A DNA stretch of 64,000 bases from a virus. Positions 27,951-36,153 of the stretch are shown piece after piece. The stretch spans positions 62,001 through 126,000 of the IMG/VR virus record IMGVR_UViG_3300020183_000007; one strand, written 5' to 3'. The notes below the pieces were generated by a model. That model saw only the letters and a program-made list of their open reading frames with translations, was not told the origin of the DNA and made no database searches. Within the stretch, counting starts at the first letter, position 1, and every line of letters begins with the position of its first letter. The translations under genes were made by a program, and so were the position numbers.

Positions 27951-29360
27951 CTACTCTATATTTGCTTTTCTTTTTGTTGGCTTTTGAAAATCAAAAGTAA
28001 AACTATTATTAAGATAGTCAATATAAAATATAGTACCCTTTGGTATGCTGCTATTAACAATAGTTTTAGCAAGTGGTGTTTCTATAACATCACGTCTCAC
28101 CTGAGAGATGCCTCGTGCGCCTTTAACTGTATCTATCCCTTTATCTATCAGGGCATTTATAACATTGTCAGTGTAAGCAATTGATAGCCCTTTTCTGGAA
28201 AGCTTGTCAGCTATAAGGCTCATTTCCATTTCTGCTATTTTTTGACAGTTTTCATAATTCAAATGATTAAATATAACAATTTTGTCTAATCGGTTAATTA
28301 GTTCTACTTTAAAATATTTATTAATAGCCTCGTGAGCGTTTCTTTGTACAACAGATCTTGGTGGTACTTCTTTTGTTTCTCTTTTAAAAACAACATTTCT
28401 TGTGAAGCCAGCACCAGTAGAAATTATATGATCAACTGTTTTATCGTTTCCTAGATTGGTCGTTAATATAATAATACAATTTCTGAAGTTAACGCTTTCA
28501 CCTTTAGAATCTGTAACCATACCTTCATCAAATATTCTTAAGAAGGTGTTCCATATGTCAGCATGTGCTTTTTCGACTTCATCAATCAGCACAACGGTAT
28601 TTGGATTTTTCTTGATTTGGTTAGTTAATTGACCCCCATCATCATGACCTATGTAGCCCGGTGGTGAACCTAAAAGCTTTTGATTTTCATGTTTATGTTG
28701 ATATTCTCCGCAGTCTATTCTAACCATGGAGGAATTGCTGTCAAAAAGATATTTGTGCAGTGCATTAGCTAAATGGGTCTTTCCGACACCAGAACTTCCC
28801 GCAAACAAAAAGACACCCAAAGGTCTATTAGGATCATTTAGTTCAGCTTGAGATCTGAACAGCGCAGAAATAACCTCATCAATTGCTTCATCTTGACCTA
28901 TGACATTACTTTTAAGATATTGCTCTAATCCTAAAAACTTTTGCTTGTTAAGTTTTTTTATCTTAGAGGGCGCAGAACTATTTTTACTTTTATTTTCAGC
29001 TTGACGTAAAAATTTCTTAATTTGATCAATATTATAATCTTTTCCAATACCATCAGAAAATTTAGCTGGATTTGTTGAGTATGCGATATTTAACCAGTAA
29101 TCAATATCCAGGCCAGGATTTAACATAATACAGCCGGCATAAACTGCCTCTAGCGCTCTTTCTGCTGCGTCCCTAGACATCGACGCTAAAGCAGCGGCAA
29201 CATCTGTTGTTAAATTATAAACAATAAATTGTAATATTCTTTTTCTTAAGTCTTTTGCGGCTTTATTCTTCTTAACAAAGTCTTCTAAATCTTTTACTGG
29301 CAAAACTTTAAACTTAACATTAGTGCCTAGCTCAGGTATGAATATCTGATATATGTTCAT
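27951..29360 (-). CDS. ClpB-like AAA+ unfoldase with phage N-domain
   Basis: A 469-aa protein. Residues about 1-120 form a helical domain unlike Clp N-domains, possibly related to baseplate-chaperone proteins. Residues about 145-460 match a Clp/HSP100 D2 module: Walker A GSSGVGKT (188-195), pore loop GYIG (235-238), Walker B VVLIDE (256-261) and ELINRLDKIVIF with the arginine finger. It would remodel or unfold proteins using ATP. As the first gene of the virion operon it may act in tail or baseplate assembly or on host proteins. Only one AAA+ module is present. Confidence 0.75.
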   Translation of the reverse strand: MNIYQIFIPELGTNVKFKVLPVKDLEDFVKKNKAAKDLRKRILQFIVYNLTTDVAAALASMSRDAAERALEAVYAGCIMLNPGLDIDYWLNIAYSTNPAKFSDGIGKDYNIDQIKKFLRQAENKSKNSSAPSKIKKLNKQKFLGLEQYLKSNVIGQDEAIDEVISALFRSQAELNDPNRPLGVFLFAGSSGVGKTHLANALHKYLFDSNSSMVRIDCGEYQHKHENQKLLGSPPGYIGHDDGGQLTNQIKKNPNTVVLIDEVEKAHADIWNTFLRIFDEGMVTDSKGESVNFRNCIIILTTNLGNDKTVDHIISTGAGFTRNVVFKRETKEVPPRSVVQRNAHEAINKYFKVELINRLDKIVIFNHLNYENCQKIAEMEMSLIADKLSRKGLSIAYTDNVINALIDKGIDTVKGARGISQVRRDVIETPLAKTIVNSSIPKGTIFYIDYLNNSFTFDFQKPTKRKANIE

Positions 29361-29362
29361 CG

Positions 29363-29541
29363 GCTATCTCTTTCGTGGGCACGTTCTCTTATATAGAGTA
29401 TATTATTATATGTTACCATATAAGTATATAGGTATATAGTAACTATATATGTATATAGTAAAGGGGGGAAGGGGGGAAGGGGGGGTCATGGCTAGCTTAT
29501 CATACTGTGTCAAGTCAAGCCAACACATAGTGACAATATAG
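29363..29541. promoter_or_regulatory. AT-rich promoter region with G-run tract
   Basis: This lies upstream of the minus-strand virion operon. On the minus strand TATAAT (complement of 29405-29410) lies about 45 nt ahead of the AAA+ gene and is a possible -10; no clear -35 is seen. Positions 29,395-29,460 are repeated TA-rich dyads. Positions 29463-29485 hold three guanine runs of 6, 6 and 7 separated by AA, which could form a quadruplex or a polypurine tract. Confidence 0.45.
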
Positions 29542-29703
29542 TCAATCTTTTTTTGATGAATAATCCTCTATCCACGGATGATCCTCTAGGCACGGCCCGG
29601 AAAAAGCCCAGTACCTAATAAGATCTACCGGTGTGTTAAAGCGGTTGTTTAGAAGATACAATGCTAAATGCAACTGCTCGTTAACTTTAATTTTTTTTTG
29701 CAT
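29542..29703 (-). CDS. Small protein, 53 aa, unknown
   Basis: An ORF of 54 codons on the minus strand, below usual gene-finder limits. An AGGAG site lies 7 nt ahead of its ATG. The product begins MQKKIKVNEQLHLALYLLNN, contains NTPVDLIRYWAF and an acidic stretch (CLEDHPWIEDY), and ends with KKD. It is divergent from recA and upstream of the virion operon; a regulatory role is possible but unproven. Confidence 0.5.
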   Translation of the reverse strand: MQKKIKVNEQLHLALYLLNNRFNTPVDLIRYWAFSGPCLEDHPWIEDYSSKKD

Positions 29704-29792
29704 AACGCTCCTAATTTGTAATATAAAAACTATTGTAATATTATATCATTAGTCCTGCACATTGAGTCGGAGACATCTGTGTTTTTTTGTGA

Positions 29793-29798
29793 TATAAT
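29793..29798 (+). promoter_or_regulatory. -10 box of recA promoter
   Basis: A perfect TATAAT 35 nt ahead of the recA start. No strong -35 is present at the usual spacing, so an activator or phage factor may be needed. The ribosome site is weak (TAGGA). Confidence 0.5.
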
Positions 29799-29833
29799 CT
29801 ATACATCATTAAGATGAAGATCGGTAGGATTTA

Positions 29834-30853
29834 ATGACAGAAGAGACAGTAGTGGCGGAAAATGAAAACGCATTGGCAAGTAAAAAAGTTTTGAAAGAGG
29901 ATTCAAAAGCTTTAGAGCTTGCAATCGCACAACTGCAGAAGCAGTATGGTTCAGGGGCAGTTATTAAACTTGGTTCCACTAATGTAAAACCTTGGGCTTC
30001 AATTCCCACTGGAGCCTTAACCCTTGACCATGCTCTTGGTATTGGTGGGTTACCACGTGGTAGAGTCGTAGAAATATTTGGTCCAGAGTCTTCAGGTAAG
30101 TCTACCATTGCTCTTACTGCTGTGGCCAAAGCTCAAAAAATAGGCCTTACATGCGCCTATATCGATGCTGAGCACGCTCTTGACCCAGTGTATATGCAGG
30201 CCGTTGGAATCGATTTGGACAACCTCTTGCTAGCTCAACCAGACTATGGCGAGCAAGGTTTTGATATTGCCGATACATTGCTGCGTACAGGTGATATTGG
30301 CCTGATTGTCATTGATTCTGTTGCGGCACTTGTTCCTAAGGCTGAGCTTGAAGGGGAAATGGAGCAACAACAGATGGGCTTACAGGCACGCATGATGGCA
30401 AAAGCTATGCGAAAGCTAACGGGATTAGCTGCTCAGCATAATACTTTAATTATTTTTGTTAATCAACTAAGAAATAAGATTGGTGTAATGTTTGGTAATC
30501 CAGAAACAACGCCTGGGGGCTTCGCTTTAAAGTATGCAGCCTCTGTTCGAATTGATGTGCGCAAGAAAGAAGATTTGAAGGACAAGCATGGTGATCCGAC
30601 TGGTATTAGAGTCAAAGCTAAAATCATCAAGAATAAAATGGCTCCGCCGATGAAGATAGTGGAATTTGATATTATGTATGCTCGGGGCATCGATGAGTTT
30701 GGTTGCATCTTCGATCTTGCAATTAATAAAGGAATTCTTAATCAAAAGGGCCCATGGGTTTACTATAATGGAGAAAACTTTTCTCAAGGGCGAGATAATG
30801 CTATTGAAAAATTAAAAAGTTCTCCAGAAATAGTGAGTATAATAAAAGGCTAA
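29834..30853 (+). CDS. recA: RecA recombinase
   Basis: A 339-aa RecA that forms filaments on single-stranded DNA and drives strand exchange, for recombination-dependent replication or repair of phage DNA. Motifs are Walker A GPESSGKST (83-91), IDAEHALDP, the Walker B-type LIVIDSVAALVP, the L1 loop with EGEMEQQQMGLQARMM and the L2 region with NQLRNKIGVMFGNPETTPGG. Length is near normal, but the acidic C-terminal tail of cellular RecA is absent. It is divergent from the virion operon and followed 2 bp later by a zinc-ribbon gene. Confidence 0.95.
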   Translation: MTEETVVAENENALASKKVLKEDSKALELAIAQLQKQYGSGAVIKLGSTNVKPWASIPTGALTLDHALGIGGLPRGRVVEIFGPESSGKSTIALTAVAKAQKIGLTCAYIDAEHALDPVYMQAVGIDLDNLLLAQPDYGEQGFDIADTLLRTGDIGLIVIDSVAALVPKAELEGEMEQQQMGLQARMMAKAMRKLTGLAAQHNTLIIFVNQLRNKIGVMFGNPETTPGGFALKYAASVRIDVRKKEDLKDKHGDPTGIRVKAKIIKNKMAPPMKIVEFDIMYARGIDEFGCIFDLAINKGILNQKGPWVYYNGENFSQGRDNAIEKLKSSPEIVSIIKG

Positions 30854-30855
30854 CA

Positions 30856-31008
30856 ATGAAGTTTGAACCAACAACTTGCCCGGAATGCTCTTATCCACCT
30901 AGATTTATTGTTACCATGGGAAATGACAACGGTCAAAAAATTTTTTTTATAAAATGCAGAGATTGTGGTGATTGCTGGGAGGAAGCTGATGACTCAGATG
31001 ATAAATGA
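30856..31008 (+). CDS. Small zinc-ribbon protein
   Basis: A 50-aa ORF starting 2 bp after the recA stop, so probably cotranslated. It has CPEC (8-11) and CRDC (34-37) with a further Cys at 40, a zinc ribbon, and an acidic C-terminal tail (EEADDSDDK). It may bind nucleic acid or a transcription/recombination partner. Too short for routine gene finding. Confidence 0.6.
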   Translation: MKFEPTTCPECSYPPRFIVTMGNDNGQKIFFIKCRDCGDCWEEADDSDDK

Positions 31009-31081
31009 GGCTACCTTACAGATTGCAACGTATATGAGAGTTTTTTTGTTGTTTGATGCTGTTCGTGATATTATCGATTAA
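30989..31081 (+). CDS. Possible 30-aa ORF
   Basis: An ATG 6 nt after a GGAGG site opens a 31-codon frame that overlaps the zinc-ribbon gene by 20 bp. The product (begins MTQMINEATLQIATYMRVFL) is a single amphipathic/hydrophobic helix. The ribosome site supports it; homology is unknown. Confidence 0.3.
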   Translation: MTQMINEATLQIATYMRVFLLFDAVRDIID

Positions 31082-31117
31082 TTTTAGGTACTATATTCCG
31101 TAACTAAGGGTGGTGTT

Positions 31118-31408
31118 ATGGATTTTGTTCGAAGGATACTAGATTTATTTAAAAATAAAGTTAACGTTAATTCTTCAGAGTTTTATTCGTTTGCACATTT
31201 TTTTGAGAAGGATGAATCTGAATACGTTATTACTGTCCATAGTGAACCTAATGGTTATTTGATCTTTTGTGTCTTCTCTTATGATGAGTGGACTATGGTT
31301 GTTGATATTTGTGAGTTGACGAGCCGTAATGCTTGCGATGTTGTTCGTGAACTTGCTGATGATAATGCTGTGATGAACATTGTTGTTGATCCTCGGGATA
31401 TGAGCTAG
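31118..31408 (+). CDS. Unknown small acidic protein
   Basis: A 96-aa protein with an N-terminal amphipathic helix (MDFVRRILDLFKNKV) and a mixed alpha/beta body (EYVITVHSEPNGYLIFCVFS) ending in an acidic tail. It lies 3 bp ahead of the 486-aa gene, so the two are likely coupled. Not recognised. Confidence 0.5.
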   Translation: MDFVRRILDLFKNKVNVNSSEFYSFAHFFEKDESEYVITVHSEPNGYLIFCVFSYDEWTMVVDICELTSRNACDVVRELADDNAVMNIVVDPRDMS

Positions 31409-31410
31409 TT

Positions 31411-32871
31411 ATGGCTACGAATCCTAAGTTGGATGAGCTGAATAAGCTTGGTTTACAGTATTTTGATAACTGGAAAGACTATGCTGCTGCTACGGCTAAC
31501 GCTTCTCCTGGTCAGGTTATTGGTGGTATAAATAAAAAGGGTAAGCTTGTTTTTTATCAGGGTGGTATTGGTGAGATAAACATTAAACAGGCTAAAGTTG
31601 AGTTGACTTCTTTAAGAAATGCCAATGCTCCTTCACAAGCGCCTGTTGCTGCTGTTTCTCAAACTGTGGCTTCTCAGCCTGCTAATACTCCTGTGTTGCA
31701 GGGTACAATTACTCAAACGCAGCCTTCTAGTAGTGCTGCTGCTGCTGGTGTTCAACAAAATGTTATTGATCCTCAACAGGTGAATCCGTCGACTAAAACA
31801 ATCGATGATGCTTTAAAAAATCCGAAAAGTAAAAGTACAAAAAAGGACACTACTTTAAAAACTGGTAAAAGGACGTCTGCTTCTATTGATCGTAGTGCAG
31901 CTATCATCAAGCTTGCCAATAATCCTGATGCTGAACAGGAAATGATGAGTATCATTTCTCGATCTGTTGGAATGAGAAAAGGTGCATCTGGCTATAGTAA
32001 GATAGTCAAATCTGCTAAAGGTACTTTAGGTAAGCCTAGTCCTGGTCCAAAGTCTAAACAAGGATATATTGATGCTGTAACTAATAGGGATTTCTTTATA
32101 GAAGAAGGAAGAGATAATACGAGCTCTTTGTTGCGTGCAAGGATTCAAGAAGAGAATCCTAACATAAGTAAAACAAAGTTAAGAAGTTTGGTAGCAAAAA
32201 AAATGTCAACTTACAGCGATGAAGCTCTTTTCAATATTGGCGAAGAGATGAACAGAGACTTAATACGGAATTATTACGTAGACACATATGCATATGAGGA
32301 ATTTGAACGTTTGGCTTCAATGACTTCAGAACAACGTTTACAAGTTTTTCAAGGTCAAAGAAGCAGGAACGTTGGTGGAAAAAGAGTTCCTATCAACAAT
32401 ATCTCTGATAGACAGGTTTTAGATTTATCCGCAACATATTTGAAACAATACGAAAGATTAGAGCTTGGTGACAGCAGAATCGTCGGCAAACTAGCAAAAG
32501 CCGGAGAAAAATTACGAGGAGGTATCGCTATGGGTGATATAAGCTATCATCCAGGATACTCTGCCATAGAATCATCGTTAGATGAAGCCTACATGCGCAG
32601 AATGGCTAATAAAGCTGCTGGCGTAGCCAGCGCAGCTGCAGACGACTCCGCTATGGTTGCCGCACAAATCTCTTCAGCGTTATCATCATCTGGGAACATG
32701 CTAGAAGACTCTGCCCAAGCCATCAACAAAGTCACTAGAAAAAAAGCTATCTCAGCGAAAACACTAGAAAAAATCATATCCTCACACAGCCTATCAGCTG
32801 GACTAGCAGCCGGAGGAGCAGCTCTACTATACGGACTCAATAAAAAACGAGGAGAAGAACAAGTAGGATAA
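31411..32871 (+). CDS. Large protein with C-terminal membrane helix
   Basis: A 486-aa protein. Residues 1-75 begin NPKLDELNKLGLQYFDNWKD and include a beta motif (KKGKLVFYQGG). About 85-160 is a disordered Ala/Gln/Pro/Thr linker. About 160-440 is helical and basic. The C-terminal LSAGLAAGGAALLYGL is a short membrane segment followed by NKKRGEEQ. The layout resembles the anchored proteins of the virion operon though it lies on the opposite strand, so it may be a virion protein encoded apart. Codon use becomes less AT-rich toward the 3' end. Confidence 0.5.
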   Translation: MATNPKLDELNKLGLQYFDNWKDYAAATANASPGQVIGGINKKGKLVFYQGGIGEINIKQAKVELTSLRNANAPSQAPVAAVSQTVASQPANTPVLQGTITQTQPSSSAAAAGVQQNVIDPQQVNPSTKTIDDALKNPKSKSTKKDTTLKTGKRTSASIDRSAAIIKLANNPDAEQEMMSIISRSVGMRKGASGYSKIVKSAKGTLGKPSPGPKSKQGYIDAVTNRDFFIEEGRDNTSSLLRARIQEENPNISKTKLRSLVAKKMSTYSDEALFNIGEEMNRDLIRNYYVDTYAYEEFERLASMTSEQRLQVFQGQRSRNVGGKRVPINNISDRQVLDLSATYLKQYERLELGDSRIVGKLAKAGEKLRGGIAMGDISYHPGYSAIESSLDEAYMRRMANKAAGVASAAADDSAMVAAQISSALSSSGNMLEDSAQAINKVTRKKAISAKTLEKIISSHSLSAGLAAGGAALLYGLNKKRGEEQVG

Positions 32872-32901
32872 AATATAGTCATTCGCCGGTAAAAAATTTT
32901 T

Positions 32902-32939
32902 AAGGGGTAGGAGTAACAGTAACGTTGCTCCTACCCCTT
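32902..32939. terminator. Bidirectional terminator
   Basis: AAGGGGTAGGAG and CTCCTACCCCTT form a 12-bp stem with a 14-nt loop. T-runs flank it on both strands (TTTTGTTG after it; A/T-rich AAAAAATTTTT before it), so it can end both the plus-strand 486-aa gene and the minus-strand zinc-ribbon gene. Confidence 0.85.
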
Positions 32940-32969
32940 TTGTTGTATTTAGAAACAGTAAAGAAAAAC

Positions 32970-33188
32970 TCAGTAGTCGTAACCAGACTCCCAGCCCATT
33001 TCTTCGTACAATTCATTGCTGGATACATAGGAATTATACTGATCTAGAACAGCAAACTCTACATTAGCTATACCGCCAAACTGATTAATCCATTGGAAAC
33101 AGTCCGGACAACGTACACTTAGCCCAATTAGTTCTTCGCTAATAATAAACTCCGAACCACAGTGTGGGCAATCCATATATGAACTCAT
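32970..33188 (-). CDS. Zinc-ribbon protein
   Basis: A 72-aa protein with CPHC (8-11) and CPDC (28-31) forming a zinc ribbon, then an acidic Tyr/Ser-rich C-terminus (SSNELYEEMGWESGYDY). The start is supported by AAAGGATAAAAT ahead of the ATG. It is convergent with the 486-aa gene across a shared terminator. It may be a transcription or nucleic-acid cofactor; specific function unknown. Confidence 0.6.
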   Translation of the reverse strand: MSSYMDCPHCGSEFIISEELIGLSVRCPDCFQWINQFGGIANVEFAVLDQYNSYVSSNELYEEMGWESGYDY

Positions 33189-33607
33189 ATTTTATCCTTT
33201 GCTTTGTTAGGCATTGAGTGAGTGATGTTTGCCGGCGTCAATAACCGGACATGTAGAAATATAGCCATCCACAGCATTGCTTGCAACACATATGCGAATA
33301 ATATCCAAAAAATTTCTTGCGGGCGACTTTTACGATCAGAAACAACACTGATTTATATAAGATTATATAAGTTTAATAAGGGATAATATCAGGAAAAATT
33401 TATGGGGGGGAGATAATGAGTACATGTTGTGGCTTCAGACTTTTAACGAGGCCACCCCCCCATGGGGTATGTGCTTGCTAGGAACGACAATGAGCGGTCG
33501 TCCACTCCCTACAGTGGTGCAGGTATCCCGCATAAAAGGACAGCTCCGATGAACACGTTACCATCGTAAAAGAAATGTGTAGCCATGTTAATGAAAGGAT
33601 CATCAAC
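33189..33607. other. Intergenic and base-composition boundary
   Basis: This gap separates AT-rich DNA from the GC-rich island. ATGGGGGGG (33402-33410) and CCCCCCCAT (33455-33463) form an inverted repeat around a 44-nt loop. Inside it, 33416-33481 is a 21-codon frame (MSTCCGFRLL...) with a guanine-rich ribosome site that could be a leader peptide. Upstream, two TTATATAAG-type motifs (about 33352-33372) could be promoter elements for the island. Confidence 0.4.
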
Positions 33608-33901
33608 ATGATAACATGCATCAACGATGTCATCGGCAAGTATGCCGTTGACATGAACGGAAACACCCTTCCCTATCACAAGGAGGTGACCGGACTTTTT
33701 GTCGCCCACACGGGCACTGAAGTCTGGATCAAGTCTCCGAGTGGGGACAGCTCGGACGTGCTCATCTTCGGGCATGTACACGGCAACACCGGGTGGTTCG
33801 CCCGGGAGTTCGGTGGTCGCATGATCACCGTCAGGAGCCAGCGCAAGTGGGACTACCAGAACCAAATGTGGTACTGGTACAACACAGTCCACGCTGCCTG
33901 A
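33608..33901 (+). CDS. Small protein, first gene of GC-rich island
   Basis: The frame opens at 33575, but the ATG at 33608 has an AAAGG site about 9 nt upstream and is preferred (97 aa). The product is beta-rich (EVTGLFVAHTGTEVWIKSPS; GHVHGNTGWFAREFGG). The first codons are still AT-leaning and GC-rich use starts within it. No family recognised. Confidence 0.55.
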   Translation: MITCINDVIGKYAVDMNGNTLPYHKEVTGLFVAHTGTEVWIKSPSGDSSDVLIFGHVHGNTGWFAREFGGRMITVRSQRKWDYQNQMWYWYNTVHAA

Positions 33902-33935
33902 CAAAGCACCTGGTAGGGCAGGTGCACAAAGAGTT

Positions 33936-33985
33936 GTTCCCCTGGGATCTTCGGATCCTGGGGGAACTTCTTTTTTGAGGATAGG
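33936..33985 (+). terminator. Terminator plus GAGGATAGGC motif
   Basis: The hairpin 33936-33967 has a 14-bp stem with a TTCG loop. It is followed by a T-run that leads into TTTTTTGAGGATAGGC (33970-33985), the first copy of a module that recurs throughout the island. Confidence 0.75.
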
Positions 33986-34026
33986 CATCCAGCCATGTCC
34001 ACTGCACCAAAGAAAGGAGGTGTGCA

Positions 34027-34119
34027 ATGTTGCAGATTCCGATGTACATCATCGGGATCAGCGTCATCCTCTTTGCACAGGTCACGTTTTTCGTGGATCT
34101 GTTCAAGAAGAAGGACTGA
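34027..34119 (+). CDS. Single-pass membrane miniprotein
   Basis: A 30-aa ORF with a strong AAAGGAGG site 6-7 nt ahead of its ATG. The sequence has a hydrophobic helix (MYIIGISVILFAQVTFFV) followed by DLFKKKD, a typical N-out/C-in membrane miniprotein. It may act on host membrane functions during takeover; that is inference. Confidence 0.6.
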   Translation: MLQIPMYIIGISVILFAQVTFFVDLFKKKD

Positions 34120-34191
34120 TCTGAAACTGCCACGACACGGGTGGCCAAGCAGTAGTGACGCTTGGGAACAGAATAATCACTAAAAGAAATT

Positions 34192-34226
34192 GGTTCCTTC
34201 GGGAATCTTTTTCTTTGAGGATAGGC
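34192..34226 (+). terminator. Short terminator plus GAGGATAGGC motif
   Basis: GGTTCC-TTCG-GGAATC (34192-34207) forms a 6-bp stem followed by TTTTTCTTTGAGGATAGGC. Same module type as the neighbouring cassettes. Confidence 0.6.
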
Positions 34227-34307
34227 CATTCTCCTCATCTGGCTGCCGGAAGTTAGGCATAAGACCAGCGTCCCTTGTCAGGATGTAAGTGCACCCAGCG
34301 TGCCTAA

Positions 34308-34330
34308 AAGACTACGTAATAATCACGTCC
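34308..34330 (+). promoter_or_regulatory. GGTACGTTAAGCCG leader motif (copy 1)
   Basis: TCCGGTACGTTAAGCCGAGA lies about 30 nt ahead of the ribosome site of the next gene. The core GGTACGTTAAGCCG recurs near 35411, 37041, 42973 and 44073, always in a gene leader. It may be a promoter, operator or RNA element. Confidence 0.45.
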
Positions 34331-34371
34331 GGTACGTTAAGCCGAGACACTTTCAGATTCAGGAGGAATCA

Positions 34372-34677
34372 ATGGGAGTAAAACTTCCTAGGTGCATCCG
34401 TGCGCGTCGGATCGGGCATTGGAGCTATGGCTCCGACACCTTTTTCGACGCGAACGGGAACAAGGCGCCGGTGACCTGGACCTGCAACTGCGGGTCCAGG
34501 ATCACCCTGGAGGTATACGACTGCCAGACCGGCGAGTACACCGACACCCCCAAGGAACTGCTGCAGGCGTTCCTGGCAGAGCACACGGCTTGTGTGGCCA
34601 TGTGCTACAACTGCCGAAAGGTGGAGGTGGAGCGCCAGGGATACTGGTGCAACGAGTGCGAGGCCGAGCACTACTGA
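34372..34677 (+). CDS. Cys-rich zinc-binding protein
   Basis: The frame opens at 34300, but an AGGAGGAATC site directly precedes the ATG at 34372, giving 101 aa. There are four Cys pairs or knuckles (CNCG at about 40, C at 52, CYNC at about 83, CNEC at about 96). The basic N-terminus (MGVKLPRCIRARRIGHW) suggests nucleic-acid binding. GC-rich codons. Function unknown. Confidence 0.65.
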   Translation: MGVKLPRCIRARRIGHWSYGSDTFFDANGNKAPVTWTCNCGSRITLEVYDCQTGEYTDTPKELLQAFLAEHTACVAMCYNCRKVEVERQGYWCNECEAEHY

Positions 34678-34712
34678 CATCCAGGCTGATGAGCCCAGCC
34701 TGAAGAAAAGAG

Positions 34713-34766
34713 GAGTTCTCTCCTACGCATCCAGCGTAGGGGGAACTTCTTCTTTTGACAATAGAC
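34713..34766 (+). terminator. Terminator plus GACAATAGACC motif
   Basis: A GAGTTCTCTCCTACGC / GCGTAGGGGGAACTTC imperfect stem (34713-34749) is followed by TTCTTTTGACAATAGACC. The segment from about 34683 is nearly identical to 36035-36116. Confidence 0.7.
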
Positions 34767-34801
34767 CTGCGAACAGCAAGTAACAGGTCGGAAAGGAAGC
34801 C

Positions 34802-35242
34802 ATGAACGTCAATGCCATGAACCTTATCACCAAATACACAGGAGCCATCTCCATTGTTTGGGATGGTGAAGCGATTACTCAGGTAACCCTGGGTATCGGT
34901 ACCAAGCACCAGAGGACGGTCTCCAGGTCGTACCTGGAGGACGGTCAAATCATCTTCTCACGGGAAGATGCCCCTTCCGGGACCATCTGGCCCTTGAGCA
35001 GGCAAGAGCTGGAGGAGATCGCCCTCATGGGTGGCGTCGTGATGCTCCATGCCGATGACCTGTATCGGCTCGTTGTCCTCCCTGAGTGGTGGACGGTGGA
35101 GTGCGAAATGGCCATTGAGGGTGAATGCCCTGAGTGGCCATTAGCAGAAGAAGAGTCCCCCAAGTCCCTTGGGGAAGTAATGCTTGAAATGATCCAGAGG
35201 ATCATTGAGGAGGCAGACGATCCAGATCAATGGGACAAGTAA
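34802..35242 (+). CDS. Unknown acidic protein
   Basis: A 146-aa protein with a GGAAAGGAAG site. An N-terminal beta half (TGAISIVWDGEAITQVTLGI) is followed by helical acidic parts rich in Glu/Trp (LPEWWTVECEMAIEGECPEW, then IIEEADDPDQWDK). The acidity could suit a DNA-mimic or inhibitor, but that is speculative. Confidence 0.55.
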   Translation: MNVNAMNLITKYTGAISIVWDGEAITQVTLGIGTKHQRTVSRSYLEDGQIIFSREDAPSGTIWPLSRQELEEIALMGGVVMLHADDLYRLVVLPEWWTVECEMAIEGECPEWPLAEEESPKSLGEVMLEMIQRIIEEADDPDQWDK

Positions 35243-35250
35243 TGCTGAAA

Positions 35251-35303
35251 CCCCGGGGGTCGAAAGGTCCTCGGGGAATCTTTTTCTTTGAGGATAGGCC
35301 ATT
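35251..35303 (+). terminator. Terminator plus GAGGATAGGCC motif
   Basis: A CCCCGGGGGTC-GAAA-GGTCCTCGGGG hairpin (35251-35276) is followed by a T-rich stretch and TTTGAGGATAGGCC. Confidence 0.75.
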
Positions 35304-35311
35304 CTCCTCTA

Positions 35312-35436
35312 CGCAGAGCCTGAGCGTATAATAAATCATGGGTGACGCAGCAGGAGCTAAATGCCTGACAGGTTATCTTACCTTGACAAAAGAGAAACGT
35401 AATCATCATGTTCGGTACGTTAAGCCGGACAACAAA
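35312..35436 (+). repeat. Duplicated leader A, copy 1
   Basis: About 125 nt almost identical to 36942-37066. It contains a TGAGCG/CGCAGA dyad, GGGTGACGCAGCAGGAGC, a TTGACA hexamer, and the GGTACGTTAAGCCG motif near its 3' end. Both copies stop just ahead of a GGAGGAATC ribosome site and different downstream genes, so it is a mobile or copied cis element (promoter or structured leader). Confidence 0.65.
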
Positions 35437-35451
35437 TGATTCGGAGGAATC

Positions 35452-36027
35452 ATGAACGAGTTCTTGTTCAAGGTCTTCGTGGTCTTTCTGACCACGCAGA
35501 CCAACCTAGCACGGGCCCCCTGGGCCAAGTGGCTAGGCCACTGCTGGGGGGAGACCACCCAGCACATCGTATACTACTTCGTCACGGGCAAGCACATGTG
35601 CTGCCCCTGGCGGGAAGTCCCACCGGTCGCATGTGGGCATGCGCCCACCTGCGACGAGTATTACTACCAGGCGCTGGACCTGGAGGTGGCCATGGAGGCC
35701 GCTTTCAAGTCCGGTGCCCTAGAAGAGTACACCTACGACAGCCTGATGGCTGCTCTAAGTGACCAGTACCTGGTGCTGAAATGCGCCAAGTTCTGGTTGG
35801 ACAAACAGGGCACCATCGCCGGTTTTCCGGCCATGGCCGCCCTGAACGAATTTTTGGAGGATAACAACATGATCCTCCGGGATAATGGCGGACTGATGTC
35901 GGGTGCCCCCCAGCATCAGTACGCCAAGAAGACATTGGTCTTCTCCTCGGACAAGGCGTTCGAGGAGGAGGCCAAGCTGTGGCTGAAGATCCACAGCGCG
36001 CAACTTAGGGGCTTCAACAACAGCTGA
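35452..36027 (+). CDS. Unknown protein with Cys/His cluster
   Basis: A 191-aa protein with a CGGAGGAATC ribosome site. It begins MNEFLFKVFVVFLTTQTNLA and has a Cys/His-rich patch (HCWGETTQHIVYYF; HMCCPWREV; CGHAPTCDEYY) that could bind metal. The rest is helical (LNEFLEDNNMI). Not recognised. Confidence 0.55.
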   Translation: MNEFLFKVFVVFLTTQTNLARAPWAKWLGHCWGETTQHIVYYFVTGKHMCCPWREVPPVACGHAPTCDEYYYQALDLEVAMEAAFKSGALEEYTYDSLMAALSDQYLVLKCAKFWLDKQGTIAGFPAMAALNEFLEDNNMILRDNGGLMSGAPQHQYAKKTLVFSSDKAFEEEAKLWLKIHSAQLRGFNNS

Positions 36028-36064
36028 CCCAGAAAGGCTGATGAGCCCAGCCTGAAGAAGAGAG

Positions 36065-36116
36065 GAGTTCTCTCCTACGCAACCAGCGTAGGGGGAACTT
36101 CTTCTTTTGACAATAG
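36065..36116 (+). terminator. Terminator plus GACAATAGACT motif
   Basis: A near-identical copy of the module at 34713-34766 (stem GAGTTC...GCGTAGGGGGAAC, then TTCTTTTGACAATAGACT), showing cassette duplication. Confidence 0.7.
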
Positions 36117-36153
36117 ACTTCTGAAACCAAAGTAAGAGGTCGGAAAGGTGACC

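Noticed and set aside
33509-34027. A 172-codon reading frame on the minus strand
   Set aside because: It overlaps the hairpin module and the plus-strand gene, has no ribosome site, and arises because GC-rich DNA has few stop codons in the other frames.
34683-34720. Hammerhead ribozyme (CTGATGAG core)
   Set aside because: The GAAA and stem III parts are missing; the motif is part of an AGGCT/AGCCT hairpin.
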